64,000 nt of DNA from Candidatus Thiodiazotropha endoloripes (GCF_001708965.1 NZ_LVJW01000006.1:1178001-1242000), one strand, 5' to 3'; shown: positions 28,438-41,110, counted from the first letter of the stretch. Made by a program: numbers and translations. The notes: generated by a model not told the origin, from the sequence alone.

Positions 28438-30520
28438 TCAAGCAGACCTGTTGTTTGAACTGGGTACCGAAGAGCTGCCACCCAAAGCCCTTAAGCGACT
28501 CAGTCAATCTCTTACCGAATCATTCATTGCCGGACTCAAACAGGCCAATCTTAAACACGGTAAAGTTGAACCTTTCGCCACACCCCGACGGTTGGCCCTG
28601 CTGGTCAGGGACTGTGATGTTCGACAACCCGACAGTGAGATGGAGCGTCGCGGACCCGCCGTTCAGGCCGCATTCGACGATGCGGGCAACCCCACCAAAG
28701 CGGCTGAGGGTTTTGCACGATCCTGTCAGACAACCGTCGATCAGTTGCAACGACAGAAGACCGACAAAGGGGAGTGGCTGAGCTACCGTGTTCACTCAAA
28801 AGGCAAGCCTGCAGAAGAACTGCTCCCGGAGATCGCCACTCAGGCTCTCAACAAACTGCCGATACCCAAGCGCATGCGCTGGGGTGATTCGGATGCCCAG
28901 TTTGTACGTCCGGTTCATTGGCTGCTGTTTCTGCTCGGAGATCAGGTGGTACCCTGCACACTGCTCGATGCAGAAGCGGACCGCTTGACCTATGGTCATC
29001 GCTTTCACCATCCCAATGCAATCACCATCTACAACCCTCAGGATTACGCCTCCGTACTGCAAGATCTGGGCTACGTAATCGCGGATTTCGAACTCCGTAA
29101 ACAGAAAATCTCGGAATCTGTACAGCAGAGTGCATCCGAGCTTGATGGCGTGGCCGATCTGGATACCGATCTTCTGGATGAAGTCACCGCACTCAATGAG
29201 TGGCCACTACCGATTACCGCCAGCTTCGAAGAGCGGTTTCTGGCGGTACCTCAGGAGGCCCTGGTCGCCACCATGAAAGGCAACCAGAAGTACTTTCCAC
29301 TGTTCACCGGTGACGGCCAGCTGATGAACCATTTCATCACCATCGCCAATATCGACAGCCCTCAACCGGAACTGATCCGGGAGGGTAACGAAAGGGTAAT
29401 CAGACCGCGCCTGGCGGATGCCATGTTTTTCTGGGAACAGGATGGCAAAAAATCCCTCGCAGATCACCAGGAATCCCTCAAACATGTGGTCTTTCAGAAT
29501 CAGCTGGGCAGCATGTACGACAAATCACAGCGGGTTGCCGAACTGGCAAAACGCATTGCTGAGGAGAGTGGTGGTGACAGTGAGCTGGCCTATCGTGCCG
29601 GACTGCTGAGCCGTTGCGATCTGATGACCAACATGGTCTACGAGTTCCCCGAGATGCAGGGCATCATGGGTCGATATCAGGCTCAGCGTGATGGGGAACC
29701 CGATGAGCTGGCACAGGCGCTGGACGAGTTCTACATGCCGAGATTTTCCGGAGATCAACTACCGCAGACTGCAACAGGCATCGCCATCTCATTAGCCGAA
29801 AAACTCGATACCCTGGTGGGTATCTTCGGCATCGGCCAAAAGCCTACCGGCGACAAGGATCCGTTCGCCCTGCGACGCGCTGCACTCGGTGCACTGCGTA
29901 TCATACGTGAGCACTCACTTAAACTGGACCTGCCAGCACTACTTGAATCAGTCGTAGAATCATTAGGTGACAAGCTGACTGAGGAGAAGCTGGCCGCATC
30001 CGTCTATCAGTTCATGTTGGAGCGTCTCAAAGGCATCTACAGTGAGTTGGGTATCAGCGTGGATCTGTTTCAATCCGTTGCCGACGTCTCGCCCAAGACC
30101 CTCGCCGATTTCGATCAACGGGTGTGGGCCATCGAGGCCTTCAGCAAGTTGCCGGAGGCGGAAAGTCTGTCAGCGGCAAACAAACGTATACGCAATATTC
30201 TGAAGAAGAGCAATGATCCGCTGGCGGATAGAGCTGACCCAGCCCTCTATGAGGATCAGGCCGAGCATCAGCTCGCTCAAAAAATGGATGAACTGGCACC
30301 CTTGGCACAACCGCTTTTCGAAAAAGGTGAGTATGCCAAAGGGCTGCAGATACTCGCGGGTTTGAGAGAACCGGTGGACAACTTCTTCGATCAGGTGATG
30401 GTCATGACCGATGATCAGAAGATACGTACCAACCGTTTGTCACTGCTCTCCCAACTGGAGAGACTGTTTCTCTCTGTCGCAGACATCACCCGTCTGCAGG
30501 TACAGGAAAACCAGTCATGA
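28430..30520 (+). CDS. glyS: Glycyl-tRNA synthetase beta subunit
   Basis: tRNA-binding partner of GlyQ, 696 residues. The start [21 protein letters not shown] is the family N-terminus and has a strong ribosome site (AAAGGAGG at 28417 region) inside glyQ. Other hallmarks are [35 protein letters not shown] and [21 protein letters not shown]. The last four bases overlap the start of the MazG-like gene (ATGA). Confidence 0.97.
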   Translation: MADQADLLFELGTEELPPKALKRLSQSLTESFIAGLKQANLKHGKVEPFATPRRLALLVRDCDVRQPDSEMERRGPAVQAAFDDAGNPTKAAEGFARSCQTTVDQLQRQKTDKGEWLSYRVHSKGKPAEELLPEIATQALNKLPIPKRMRWGDSDAQFVRPVHWLLFLLGDQVVPCTLLDAEADRLTYGHRFHHPNAITIYNPQDYASVLQDLGYVIADFELRKQKISESVQQSASELDGVADLDTDLLDEVTALNEWPLPITASFEERFLAVPQEALVATMKGNQKYFPLFTGDGQLMNHFITIANIDSPQPELIREGNERVIRPRLADAMFFWEQDGKKSLADHQESLKHVVFQNQLGSMYDKSQRVAELAKRIAEESGGDSELAYRAGLLSRCDLMTNMVYEFPEMQGIMGRYQAQRDGEPDELAQALDEFYMPRFSGDQLPQTATGIAISLAEKLDTLVGIFGIGQKPTGDKDPFALRRAALGALRIIREHSLKLDLPALLESVVESLGDKLTEEKLAASVYQFMLERLKGIYSELGISVDLFQSVADVSPKTLADFDQRVWAIEAFSKLPEAESLSAANKRIRNILKKSNDPLADRADPALYEDQAEHQLAQKMDELAPLAQPLFEKGEYAKGLQILAGLREPVDNFFDQVMVMTDDQKIRTNRLSLLSQLERLFLSVADITRLQVQENQS

Positions 30521-30855
30521 ATGAGGACTCCTACCAGCAGATGCTGGCAGCGGTACAGGCCTTTCACGACAAACATCGATTTCGTGAAACTGGTGGTGAA
30601 GAGATGAACTACCGGGTAGCGCTGATGGCTGAAGAGCTGGGGGAGGTCTCCGCCTGTGTCACCAAGGGGAAACCGAAAAGCGAGCTGGCAGAAGAGGTAG
30701 CCGATCTGCTGATCCTGGTAATGGGTACTGCCATTGCCCAGGATTTTGACCTCAACAAGGCGTTCTGGGAGAAGCTCGCTAAGCTCGATAAACGGGATTC
30801 CCGAATGATCAACGGACGAGTGCGAGTCTCTGAATTCAGAGATCAAGACTGCTAG
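30517..30855 (+). CDS. MazG-like nucleotide pyrophosphohydrolase
   Basis: A 112-residue single-domain all-alpha NTP pyrophosphatase. Metal-binding acidic residues appear in EELGEVSACVTKG (ExxE) and EEVADLLILVMG (ExxD), the MazG pattern. It probably hydrolyses a non-canonical or excess NTP; the exact substrate is unknown. Translation is coupled to glyS through an ATGA overlap, which ties its level to GlyRS, and gmhB follows 14 bases later. Confidence 0.8.
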   Translation: MNEDSYQQMLAAVQAFHDKHRFRETGGEEMNYRVALMAEELGEVSACVTKGKPKSELAEEVADLLILVMGTAIAQDFDLNKAFWEKLAKLDKRDSRMINGRVRVSEFRDQDC

Positions 30856-30869
30856 TAAGCACTTACTTC

Positions 30870-31421
30870 ATGAAACTGATAATTCTAGACAGGGATGGGG
30901 TGATCAATCAGGATTCCGACGCTTACATCAAACATCCGGACGAGTGGCAGCCAATTGACGGCAGCCTCGATGCCATCGCCAGGCTGAGCCGTGCTGGTTA
31001 CCGGGTATTTGTCGCAACCAATCAGTCTGGTCTGGCCCGGGGTCTGTTCGATATTGAGACGTTGAATCGGATTCATCAGAAAATGGTCGACGCGGTACAG
31101 CAGGTCGGAGGACATATCGAAGCTATTGTTTTCTGCCCCCATGGACCGGATGAGGGATGTGACTGCCGCAAGCCCGGTAGCGGACTCTATGAGGCTATCG
31201 CTGAGCGCAGCCAGACAGGATTGAGGGATGTGCCGATAGTCGGTGATTCTCTGAGAGATCTTGAAGCTGCCGCCAAAGTCGGCGCGCAGCCCATACTGGT
31301 ACGAAGCGGCAATGGCGAGAAAACCGTCAAACAACTTTCAGGTAAGCTGGCACAAACACCAGTCTACGAAAACCTAAACAGCTACGCGCTACAACTCATC
31401 AATGAGATGGACCCCCAATGA
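30870..31421 (+). CDS. gmhB: D-glycero-beta-D-manno-heptose 1,7-bisphosphate 7-phosphatase
   Basis: HAD phosphatase of ADP-heptose synthesis for the lipopolysaccharide core. The nucleophile and acid are Asp7 and Asp9 (ILDRDGVIN), with ATNQSGLARG as motif II. The GmhB zinc loop CPHGPDEGCDCRKPG and the late motif PIVGDSLRDLEAA are present. The length of 183 fits. Its stop overlaps the acyltransferase start by four bases (ATGA). Confidence 0.94.
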   Translation: MKLIILDRDGVINQDSDAYIKHPDEWQPIDGSLDAIARLSRAGYRVFVATNQSGLARGLFDIETLNRIHQKMVDAVQQVGGHIEAIVFCPHGPDEGCDCRKPGSGLYEAIAERSQTGLRDVPIVGDSLRDLEAAAKVGAQPILVRSGNGEKTVKQLSGKLAQTPVYENLNSYALQLINEMDPQ

Positions 31422-32140
31422 TCCTGCTTAGATCGATTCTCTATTTCACTTTTCTGGTGATTACCACCATCGTCATTGCCACCGTTGGCAGTCTGGTCGC
31501 CTGGGCATTACCGAGAAAATATGTTCATTTTTTCGATACCACTTGGAGCCGTCTCAATCTCTGGGCACTGAAATTCTTTTGTGGCTTGACCTATCGGGTC
31601 ACAGGTATGGAGAATCTGCCGGAAAACAACTGCATCATCTTTGCCAAGCATCAATCAGCCTGGGAGACCATTGCCCTGATCAGTGTCATACCCGGTGCCA
31701 AATCCTGGGTTTTGAAAAGGGAGTTACTGTTCGTACCATTCTTTGGCTGGATCATGGTCTACTTCCGACCCATCGCCATCGACCGCAAATCCGGTCGTAA
31801 AGCCGTGGAACAGATTATCGAACAGGGTATTGAGCGACTCAAATCCGGCAACCACGTATTCGTCTTTCCCGAAGGTACCCGGGTAGCTCCGGGCACCCGT
31901 AAACGCTATGGAATCGGCGGTGCAATTCTGGCAGAGAAATCAGGCTATCCGGTGCTCCCGGTCGCACACAATGCGGGGGTTTTCTGGCGCCGACGGGATC
32001 TGCGCAAATACCCAGGGGTGATCGATGTCGTGATCGGTCCACTCATCGAGACAGCGGGAAAATCATCCACAGAAATCAACAAGGAGGTTGAAGAGTGGAT
32101 CGAATCAACCGTCGACAGCTTACCGAATGAAAAAAGCTAA
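31418..32140 (+). CDS. plsC: 1-acyl-sn-glycerol-3-phosphate acyltransferase
   Basis: Membrane enzyme adding the second acyl chain in phosphatidic acid synthesis. It has an N-terminal hydrophobic segment (ILYFTFLVITTIVIATVGSL). Motif I is KHQSAWE, the HX4E variant seen in the NlaA-like branch rather than the classical HX4D; motif III is FPEGTRVAPG; motif IV is GYPVLPVAHN. 240 residues. It is the last gene of the glyQS-mazG-gmhB-plsC run and converges on gyrB, with a 62-base gap without a clear terminator. Confidence 0.92.
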   Translation: MILLRSILYFTFLVITTIVIATVGSLVAWALPRKYVHFFDTTWSRLNLWALKFFCGLTYRVTGMENLPENNCIIFAKHQSAWETIALISVIPGAKSWVLKRELLFVPFFGWIMVYFRPIAIDRKSGRKAVEQIIEQGIERLKSGNHVFVFPEGTRVAPGTRKRYGIGGAILAEKSGYPVLPVAHNAGVFWRRRDLRKYPGVIDVVIGPLIETAGKSSTEINKEVEEWIESTVDSLPNEKS

Positions 32141-32202
32141 GGTTCTTTAACAGCAACCCTTACAGAGAAAGTAAACACTCACTTACATCGCCAATTTCAA
32201 GA

Positions 32203-34629
<2,427 letters not shown>

Positions 34630-34685
34630 CTATATTGGTTAAAAGTGCCTATTATACCTACACTTTCACCAGATATACGACCGAT

Positions 34686-35756
34686 TTAAATCTCAGCGAA
34701 CTGACCATGTTCCACGTGGAACATTTTAAATTCATCCTTTTCGAAGGTTTCACCAATATTTTTTGTGAGGTCCGTGATGAAGGTTTGTATGTTTAAGTCT
34801 GCCATGGCTTTAAGAACCTGGAGATAATGTGAATGGTCAAGTTCTGATTGAATATCGTCTACCAGAAGAATCGGCCTCTCCTGTTGTTTTGTCTGTAGTA
34901 GCTTCGTTTGAGCCAGCATCAGATTCAATGCCAACAATTTATTCTGTCCCCTGGAGAAGTAGTTTTTCACTCCCCGCTCATCCACTACAATTCTCACGTC
35001 CAGTCTATGTGGGCCAGCTGAGGTGAAACCTCTTTCGCGATCCGTCTGGGTAAGTTCATCCAATGCATCTTCGAAACTGACTCCCTTTCTCCACCCATTG
35101 TAGAGCTCTAGTCTACAATGGTATCCACTCTGCTGACTCGCAAATAACTCTGCAATCGCCTTATTCCACTCCTCGAGATAGTCTCTTTGTAGACGGTTTA
35201 GTTGATTACCCAAATCAACCAACTGACTTGTCCAGACTTTCAGATCAACACGATTTCCTGAGAGCGCTCGATTTCTTTGGGCGATAGTTTGGTTGTAACG
35301 TTGAGCCAATTGTGCATAAAAAGGTTCCACGTGGAACATTCCCCAATTCAGAAGTTTTCTTCTGTGTACTGGACCTTCTTCTACGAGTCTCTGGATATTT
35401 GGGGTGATAATGGTGAGCGGAATTGATTTTGCCAGTTCTGACAATTTTGTTATTTTTTTTCTATCTTTATGTACTGTGGTTCCCTCTCTACTTTTACTGA
35501 GACCAATTCTGTACTTTGTTCCTGATTGACTTTGTAGTTCAGAAAATATTGTCAGTGATGGTTCACCTGTCTTGATGAGTGTTCTATTTTGACTCTGTCT
35601 GAATGAGCGGGTACGTGCCAACAGGTAGATGGATTCAAGGAGGGTGGTTTTACCAGCTCCGTTAGCTCCGGTAATGATATTGAGATTTTCTGATGGAAAT
35701 ATCTCCGCATCCGAAATATTGCGGAGATTTTGTATCTTGAGTCTTTGCAGATGCAA
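34686..35756 (-). CDS. recF: DNA recombination/repair ATPase RecF
   Basis: SMC-like ATPase that helps load RecA at single-strand gaps. Walker A is GANGAGKTTLLESIYLLA (33-50); the signature motif region is FTSAGPHRLD and RGQNKLLALNLMLAQ; Walker B is PILLVDDIQSELD. 356 residues. Unusually, the coding sequence contains two parS-like palindromes read as FHVE: one near residue 140 (MFHVEPF) and one near the C-terminus (MFHVEHGQFAEI). It lies 16 bases after dnaN. Confidence 0.97.
   Translation of the reverse strand: MHLQRLKIQNLRNISDAEIFPSENLNIITGANGAGKTTLLESIYLLARTRSFRQSQNRTLIKTGEPSLTIFSELQSQSGTKYRIGLSKSREGTTVHKDRKKITKLSELAKSIPLTIITPNIQRLVEEGPVHRRKLLNWGMFHVEPFYAQLAQRYNQTIAQRNRALSGNRVDLKVWTSQLVDLGNQLNRLQRDYLEEWNKAIAELFASQQSGYHCRLELYNGWRKGVSFEDALDELTQTDRERGFTSAGPHRLDVRIVVDERGVKNYFSRGQNKLLALNLMLAQTKLLQTKQQERPILLVDDIQSELDHSHYLQVLKAMADLNIQTFITDLTKNIGETFEKDEFKMFHVEHGQFAEI
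34708..34723. promoter_or_regulatory. parS centromere site 1 (inside recF)
   Basis: TGTTCCACGTGGAACA is a perfect 16-base palindrome that matches the chromosomal parS consensus of Pseudomonas-type ParB. It lies near the 3' end of recF and encodes MFHVEH on the minus strand. The cognate parA-parB genes are 15-16 kb to the right. Confidence 0.92.
35323..35338. promoter_or_regulatory. parS centromere site 2 (inside recF)
   Basis: GGTTCCACGTGGAACA differs from the perfect parS palindrome at one outer base. It lies in the middle of recF, 615 bases from site 1, and encodes MFHVEP on the minus strand. Confidence 0.88.
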
Positions 35757-35772
35757 TGTGCTTTTTTAGCTA

Positions 35773-36873
35773 CTATATTCTCATTGGCATGACAACATAT
35801 TTACTGTCTTTGTTGTCCTTACCGTAGATCAGTGCACTGCTGTTGGTGTCTTTCAATTCGATGATAATCGTCTCCTCTTTAATCGCTGAAATAGCATCGA
35901 GGATGTAACCAACGTTGAAACCGATTTTGAGTTCATCTCCCTGGTAGTTTACTTCCAACTCTTCCTCAGACTCCTCTTGTTCCGGGTTGTGTGCCTGTAG
36001 CTCTAGTAGGTTATTCGAGAGATGAAATCTTATGCCTCGGTATTTTTCATTTGAAAGTATGGAGGCTCTTGTGAGTGATTGTTTGATGGCACTCTTTTCG
36101 GCTTCGACTTCTTTGTCTGATCCTGTCGGCATGACACGTTGATACTCTGGAAATCTTCCATCGATCAGTTTGGAAGTGAAGACAGTATTTTCCAAGAGAA
36201 CCTTGATGTAGTTGTTACTGAGTTCAACCTTAATGTCATTATCGTTGTCACCAAGCAGTCGACTGAGTTCAATGACCGCCTTTCTTGGCAGGATAACCTG
36301 GAGGTTAGTTTTCTCATCAATGGTTTTCAGTGATTGGCTCATGGCCAGTCGATGTCCATCTGTCGCAACAGTTCTTATGTCACCACCGGTGAGTTCCAGC
36401 AACATGCCATTGAGGTAGTAGCGAACATCCTGTTGCGCCATGGCAAATTGGGTATTTTCGATCAGTGTATTGAGTATGGATTCTTTGATTGTAAATACGG
36501 TGCTACTGGGTGTTGGTTCAATGACCGGGTAGTCACGAGCTGGTAGTACACTGAGTGAGAACCGACTTCTTCCCGATTGCAGTTTCACTTTGTCTTCACT
36601 GATATCCAAAGTCACTTTGGCTGATTCAGGTAGCGCTTTACAGATATCGAGCAGTTTTCTTGCCGGTATGGTGAAGTCAGCATCTCCGTCACATTCCGCC
36701 TCAGTCTCTGTTTTCAGTTCAACTTCCAAATCTGTTGCAGTGAGGTTTAATTGGCCATTGTTAGCGTTTACCAGAATATTTGCCAATATGGGTAGTGTCT
36801 GTCTGCGTTCGACAACACCTGCAATCTTCTGTAGTGGTCCAAGCAAGTTTTCTCGTTCGGTGCTGATTTTCAT
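35773..36873 (-). CDS. dnaN: DNA polymerase III beta sliding clamp
   Basis: Ring-shaped processivity factor of replication. 366 residues in three repeated domains: MKISTERENLLGPLQKIAGVVERRQTLPILANIL opens domain 1, MAQQDVRYYLNGMLLEL lies in domain 2, and the C-terminus KYVVMPMRI is the family ending. I chose the ATG at 36873, because GAGTGG lies seven bases upstream; an in-frame GTG at 36882 is less likely. A DnaA box (36875-36883) touches the start region, so DnaA might affect dnaN expression. Confidence 0.98.
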   Translation of the reverse strand: MKISTERENLLGPLQKIAGVVERRQTLPILANILVNANNGQLNLTATDLEVELKTETEAECDGDADFTIPARKLLDICKALPESAKVTLDISEDKVKLQSGRSRFSLSVLPARDYPVIEPTPSSTVFTIKESILNTLIENTQFAMAQQDVRYYLNGMLLELTGGDIRTVATDGHRLAMSQSLKTIDEKTNLQVILPRKAVIELSRLLGDNDNDIKVELSNNYIKVLLENTVFTSKLIDGRFPEYQRVMPTGSDKEVEAEKSAIKQSLTRASILSNEKYRGIRFHLSNNLLELQAHNPEQEESEEELEVNYQGDELKIGFNVGYILDAISAIKEETIIIELKDTNSSALIYGKDNKDSKYVVMPMRI

Positions 36874-37100
36874 GTTATCCACTCAGTATCTTAATAGTAT
36901 ATTTTTAGATATATAGACCTGTTATTATTATTAGGCCTGTAGATATCTAAGTATATTTTTCATATCTATTTGTTTTTTAAGAGAATTTTCTGGTTATTTT
37001 CGCTGTCTTGAACGCCTCGAATCCTGCTGAATAGGTGTTAACGGATTGTGGATAACTAAGCAGACTAAATTTTGCGCTTTTTTTAAACATTTTATCCACA
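36874..37100. other. oriC: Candidate replication origin (dnaA-dnaN gap)
   Basis: This is the most AT-rich segment near dnaA. It holds three DnaA-box matches: TTATCCACT (36875-36883), TGTGGATAA (37047-37055, reverse orientation) and TTATCCACA (37092-37100). Between them lies an AT-only zone with an 11-base direct repeat AGTATATTTTT (36896-36906 and 36950-36960) and related TAGATAT motifs, resembling an unwinding element. Gene orientation diverges around dnaA. The alternative is the dnaA-rpmH gap, which has one DnaA box. Confidence 0.6.
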
Positions 37101-38516
37101 CTAACTACTCAGTGTTCTTAACAGATTGGAATAATCTTCCGATATTCTCGGGTCACTCTCTCTTAACTCTTTAACCTTTCGGTTAGCGTGTATCACAGTC
37201 GTGTGATCTCTGCCACCAAAGGCGCTGCCTATTTCCGGAAGACTGTGATTGGTCAACTCTTTTGCCAGAGTCATGGCAATCTGTCTCGGTCTTGCGATCG
37301 ATCGACTTCGTTTTGAAGAGACCAGATCTGATGTTCTGATCTGAAAATATTCAGCCACCGTCTTTTGAATATTCTCAATGGTAATCTGTTTGTCGTGTGC
37401 AGCAAGCATATCCCGAAGTGCATTCTTGGCGAAATCCAGACTGATCTCCCGACCGGTGAAGGTTGCGTTGGCGATAACCCGTCTCAATGCGCCTTCCAGT
37501 TCACGAATGTTGGATCGGATACGCTTGCCCATAAAGAAGGCAACTTCCGTGGGTAACTCAGCATTCAGTTGTAGCGCCTTACTCTGCAGGATGGCGACTC
37601 TGGTCTCCAGATCCGGTGGTTCGATGGCAACCGTCAGTCCCCAGCCGAATCTCGATTTTAGTCGCTCTTCAAGGCCGGTTACCTCTTTCGGGAAACGGTC
37701 ACTGGATAGAATGATCTGCTGCTGGGATTCGAACAGTGCATTGAAGGTGTGAAAGAACTCTTCCTGTGAGCGCTCCTTACCTGCGAAAAACTGAATATCA
37801 TCGATCAACAGAGCATTCACGGAGCGGTACTTCTTTTTGAACTGTTCAATGGTGTTGTGCTGAAGTGCCTTGACCATCTCAGCAACGAATCGCTCCGAGT
37901 GTAGATAGACAACACGCGCCTGTGGATTCTTTTTCAGCATCATGTTGCCGACGGCGTGCATCAGGTGGGTTTTGCCCAGACCCACTCCACCATATATAAA
38001 TAGTGGGTTGTAGGCTTTACCCGGGTTCTCGCCGATCTGTATGGAGGCGGCACGGGCAATCTGATTGGATTTACCTTCGACAAAGGTATCGAATATAAAG
38101 CTCTGGTTGAGATTGCTCTGAATCGGCGTGGTATTCTCACCACCGGAGGTGACGGTAATCGGTTGAGGTGGCGTAATCTGCTGTTTCTTCTGTGGCCGGA
38201 TTTTTGAACCGATCTCTATGAGAACCTTGGGTGCCTCCCCGTTGCACACCACATTGAGATGGTTCTGGATCATGTCCAGGTAGTGATTGCGGACCCAGTC
38301 GAGCACAAACCGATTCGGTGCGAGCAGTCGCAGCAGCTTGGCATCTTCAATGATTTGCAGTGGTCGGATCCAGGTGTTGTATTGCTGTGGTGAGAGTACT
38401 TGCTCCAGGTGCTCGGTGCAGCGGTGCCAAAGGTCCAATTTCACTCTCCAGCGAGGGTCTAATATCAGCTTGGTATTTAAATCAGAAGAAATTCCAGCTT
38501 CCACTGACAAGGCCAT
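37101..38516 (-). CDS. dnaA: Chromosomal replication initiator DnaA
   Basis: Binds DnaA boxes and opens the origin. Domain I is [27 protein letters not shown] linker follows, then the AAA+ domain with [21 protein letters not shown] (Walker A), [14 protein letters not shown] (Walker B) and SSDRFPKE. Domain IV has the DNA-binding signature [21 protein letters not shown]. 471 residues with the ATG at 38516; the first ~28 residues precede the usual family start, so an internal GTG at 38444 cannot be excluded. First gene of dnaA-dnaN-recF-gyrB. Confidence 0.98.
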   Translation of the reverse strand: MALSVEAGISSDLNTKLILDPRWRVKLDLWHRCTEHLEQVLSPQQYNTWIRPLQIIEDAKLLRLLAPNRFVLDWVRNHYLDMIQNHLNVVCNGEAPKVLIEIGSKIRPQKKQQITPPQPITVTSGGENTTPIQSNLNQSFIFDTFVEGKSNQIARAASIQIGENPGKAYNPLFIYGGVGLGKTHLMHAVGNMMLKKNPQARVVYLHSERFVAEMVKALQHNTIEQFKKKYRSVNALLIDDIQFFAGKERSQEEFFHTFNALFESQQQIILSSDRFPKEVTGLEERLKSRFGWGLTVAIEPPDLETRVAILQSKALQLNAELPTEVAFFMGKRIRSNIRELEGALRRVIANATFTGREISLDFAKNALRDMLAAHDKQITIENIQKTVAEYFQIRTSDLVSSKRSRSIARPRQIAMTLAKELTNHSLPEIGSAFGGRDHTTVIHANRKVKELRESDPRISEDYSNLLRTLSS

Positions 38517-38569
38517 GTGGAAATATCGGTAATGGCTGGAACATGCAAGTCTACTCTGGGTGGCCAGAG

Positions 38570-38578
38570 TTATCCACA
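38570..38578. promoter_or_regulatory. DnaA box in the dnaA-rpmH gap
   Basis: A perfect consensus TTATCCACA lies 54 bases upstream of the dnaA start. It may serve dnaA autoregulation or form part of a second origin lobe. No other perfect box is seen in this 186-base gap. Confidence 0.75.
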
Positions 38579-38620
38579 GTTAAAAACGAATTTGTTTTGC
38601 CGGTTTACAGCTGTTTTCTA

Positions 38621-38650
38621 TTGACAAGTAGTGGTGTTTAGGTCTAGGCT
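38621..38650 (+). promoter_or_regulatory. Sigma-70 promoter of rpmH
   Basis: TTGACA (38621-38626) and TAGGCT (38645-38650) are 18 bases apart. The -35 is perfect and the -10 keeps the first two and last bases of the consensus. It precedes rpmH by about 53 bases and probably drives the rpmH-rnpA-yidD-yidC-mnmE run. Confidence 0.65.
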
Positions 38651-38702
38651 ACGCGTCTTTTTTTCGTCCATACTTCATTGGCGGATTTACCGGTAAGCAG
38701 CT

Positions 38703-38837
38703 ATGAAAAGAACATTTCAGCCCAGTAATTTAAAACGAGCCCGCACCCATGGTTTTCGTGCGCGCATGGCAACTCGCAATGGCCGTAAAGTGTTGAAGGC
38801 GCGTCGCGCCAAAGGTCGTGCCCGTATTGCTCTCTGA
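38703..38837 (+). CDS. rpmH: 50S ribosomal protein L34
   Basis: A 44-residue ribosomal protein: [20 protein letters not shown] at the start, then [19 protein letters not shown], ending RIAL. This is the canonical L34 sequence with the usual very high Arg/Lys content. It begins the rightward operon and is followed 11 bases later by rnpA. Confidence 0.98.
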   Translation: MKRTFQPSNLKRARTHGFRARMATRNGRKVLKARRAKGRARIAL

Positions 38838-38848
38838 GCCAGGGTTCA

Positions 38849-39211
38849 TTGCCAATATCTGAAGGGGCTTTCCCCCGAAGCCGAAGATTACTTAAACCCG
38901 ACGAATTTCGTCGGGTTTTTAGTGAAGGTCGGCGTTCCAGTGATCGCTTCTTTTTGGTACTGGCCTATCCGAACCAATGTGTTCATGGACGCTTAGGCCT
39001 GGCGGTTGCCAAAAAGCATTGCCGAAAAGCAGTGGACAGAAATCGTATCAAGCGTATCATTCGCGAGAGTTTCCGGCTCAACCAGACGCAATTGGCTGGT
39101 TTGGATCTAGTAGTCGTCGCCAGACATGGCGCAGCACGTGCGGATAATCGAGTTTGTCTCAATTCACTACAGCACCATTGGCATAGGATTGCAGAGCAAT
39201 GCGCCAAATAA
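38849..39211 (+). CDS. rnpA: Ribonuclease P protein component
   Basis: Protein cofactor of RNase P, which matures tRNA 5' ends. 120 residues with the RNR signature [17 protein letters not shown] (about 61-77) and [14 protein letters not shown] before it. The likely start is TTG at 38849, with AGGGT just upstream; no ATG exists early in the frame. The end overlaps yidD by 13 bases. Confidence 0.94.
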   Translation: MPISEGAFPRSRRLLKPDEFRRVFSEGRRSSDRFFLVLAYPNQCVHGRLGLAVAKKHCRKAVDRNRIKRIIRESFRLNQTQLAGLDLVVVARHGAARADNRVCLNSLQHHWHRIAEQCAK

Positions 39212-39435
39212 TGATCTTTCTGATCAGGCTCTACCAAACTATACTAAGCCCCTTTGTCGGCCAGCACTGCCGTTTTTATCCCAGCTGCTCAGCCTATTCT
39301 CTCGAGGCGATTGAGAAGCATGGGGCGTTGCGCGGATTCTGGCTGGCTCTGAAACGAATTTCACGTTGTCACCCCTGGCATGAAGGTGGGGTGGACCCGG
39401 TACCCGAACCTCAAAAAAAGCAGTTCCATGGATAA
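39199..39435 (+). CDS. yidD: Membrane protein insertion efficiency factor YidD
   Basis: A 78-residue membrane-associated protein that assists YidC. It has an N-terminal amphipathic helix ([15 protein letters not shown]) and the conserved [19 protein letters not shown] and [17 protein letters not shown]. It overlaps rnpA upstream and yidC downstream, in the common arrangement. Confidence 0.96.
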   Translation: MRQIMIFLIRLYQTILSPFVGQHCRFYPSCSAYSLEAIEKHGALRGFWLALKRISRCHPWHEGGVDPVPEPQKKQFHG

Positions 39436-41104
39436 TCTAAGACTGATTCTCTTCTTTACTCTGGCCTTTCTCGGGCTGTTGATCTATCAAGCCTGGCAAC
39501 AGGATTATGGAGTACCCGCGCAACTGGAAGCTGAGCAGGCGGCCAGACAGAGCGGTACGCCAGCCACACCTCAGGGCGGCGAGGATTCCGGGGTACCGAC
39601 TGCAGCGGTTAAAGCGGATCTGCCTAAGGCGGCGGCGGGCAGTGCGGTACCCGGTGATATGCAGAGTGGCCTCAATGGACAGGTGGTCCATGTGGTGACC
39701 GATCTGCTGAAGTTGGAGATCTCCACTCAAGGCGGTACGGTCCAGCGGGCTAACCTGCTGGAATATTTTGAGACCCTGGATACCCCTGATCTGAAGGTGG
39801 AACTATTCTCCCCTTACGGAGCCGACCTCTATATTGCCCAATCCGGGCTGATCGGATCTGAGGAAGGTCAGGCTCCGAGCCATGAGGCTCTCTATCAGAG
39901 TGAGCAGACTCGCTACGAGATGGGTGAGAATCAGGATCAGCTGATTATTCCCATGGTGTGGAAAAGCAGTGATGGTGTGACTGTCACCAAACAGTTCACC
40001 CTGAATCGCGGCAGTTATCTGATCGATGTGGACTACCTGATCGAAAACCAGTCTGGTGAGAGCTGGGCCGCCCGTGACTATGGCCAGTTGCAACGGGTGG
40101 AGCCGGATGGTGACGGTAATGGTTTCACAACCTATACCTACACTGGTGGTGTCTATTACAACCCGAAGGACAAATACGAGAAGGTCGACTTCGACGATAT
40201 GGCGAGTAAAAAGCTCGATATCGATACGAATCGGGGCTGGCTGGCGATGATTCAGCACTACTTTCTGAGTGCCTGGATCCCACCCAAGGATCAGGTTGAG
40301 CACTACTACACAAATGCACTGAGTGGCGGTAAGTATCTGCTTGGCAGCTATTCCCCATCGATTACGGTTGAAAATGGACATACCGAAAAGATCAGTCGTC
40401 AGCTCTATGTTGGCCCAAAACTACAGGATCAGTTGGAGAAGATTGCGGAAGGTTTGGAGCTGACCGTCGATTACGGCTGGCTTACCGTAATTGCGAAACC
40501 GATTTTCTGGTTGCTGAAGACCATTCACAATATGGTGGGTAACTGGGGTTGGGCAATCATCCTGCTGACCATTCTGATCAAGGCGGTGTTCTACAAACTC
40601 TCCGAGACCAGTTATAAATCGATGGCCAACATGCGTAAATTCACGCCCAGAGTCCAGGCGCTGAAGGATCGTTACGGGGATGACAAGCAGCGGTTCCAGC
40701 AGGCCATGATGGAGCTCTATAAGACAGAAAAGATCAATCCACTAGGCGGTTGTCTGCCGATTCTGGTCCAGATTCCTGTATTCATCGCCCTCTACTGGGT
40801 GCTGTTGGAGAGTGTGGAGTTGCGCCATGCACCCTGGATTCTCTGGATAGAGAGTCTGTCGGAGAAAGATCCCTATTTCATTCTGCCGCTGATCATGGGT
40901 GTCTCCATGTTTGTCCAGCAGAAGCTCAATCCGGCTCCACCTGATCCGATGCAGGCGAAGATCATGATGAGTCTGCCGTTTGTGTTTACCATCTTCTTCG
41001 CCTTCTTCCCGGCCGGGTTGGTACTCTACTGGGTGGTCAACAATCTGATCTCCATTGCCCAGCAGTGGTATATCACCCGACAGATTGAGAAAGCTGCAAC
41101 CTGA
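39428..41104 (+). CDS. yidC: Membrane protein insertase YidC
   Basis: Inserts proteins into the inner membrane, with or without SecYEG. 558 residues: an N-terminal membrane anchor ([16 protein letters not shown]), a large periplasmic beta domain (about residues 90-330), then the insertase core with [17 protein letters not shown], ending in further spans ([21 protein letters not shown]). MDNLRL is the family start, so I use 39428; the frame extends further up without support. mnmE follows after six bases. Confidence 0.98.
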   Translation: MDNLRLILFFTLAFLGLLIYQAWQQDYGVPAQLEAEQAARQSGTPATPQGGEDSGVPTAAVKADLPKAAAGSAVPGDMQSGLNGQVVHVVTDLLKLEISTQGGTVQRANLLEYFETLDTPDLKVELFSPYGADLYIAQSGLIGSEEGQAPSHEALYQSEQTRYEMGENQDQLIIPMVWKSSDGVTVTKQFTLNRGSYLIDVDYLIENQSGESWAARDYGQLQRVEPDGDGNGFTTYTYTGGVYYNPKDKYEKVDFDDMASKKLDIDTNRGWLAMIQHYFLSAWIPPKDQVEHYYTNALSGGKYLLGSYSPSITVENGHTEKISRQLYVGPKLQDQLEKIAEGLELTVDYGWLTVIAKPIFWLLKTIHNMVGNWGWAIILLTILIKAVFYKLSETSYKSMANMRKFTPRVQALKDRYGDDKQRFQQAMMELYKTEKINPLGGCLPILVQIPVFIALYWVLLESVELRHAPWILWIESLSEKDPYFILPLIMGVSMFVQQKLNPAPPDPMQAKIMMSLPFVFTIFFAFFPAGLVLYWVVNNLISIAQQWYITRQIEKAAT

Positions 41105-41110
41105 GGCTGA

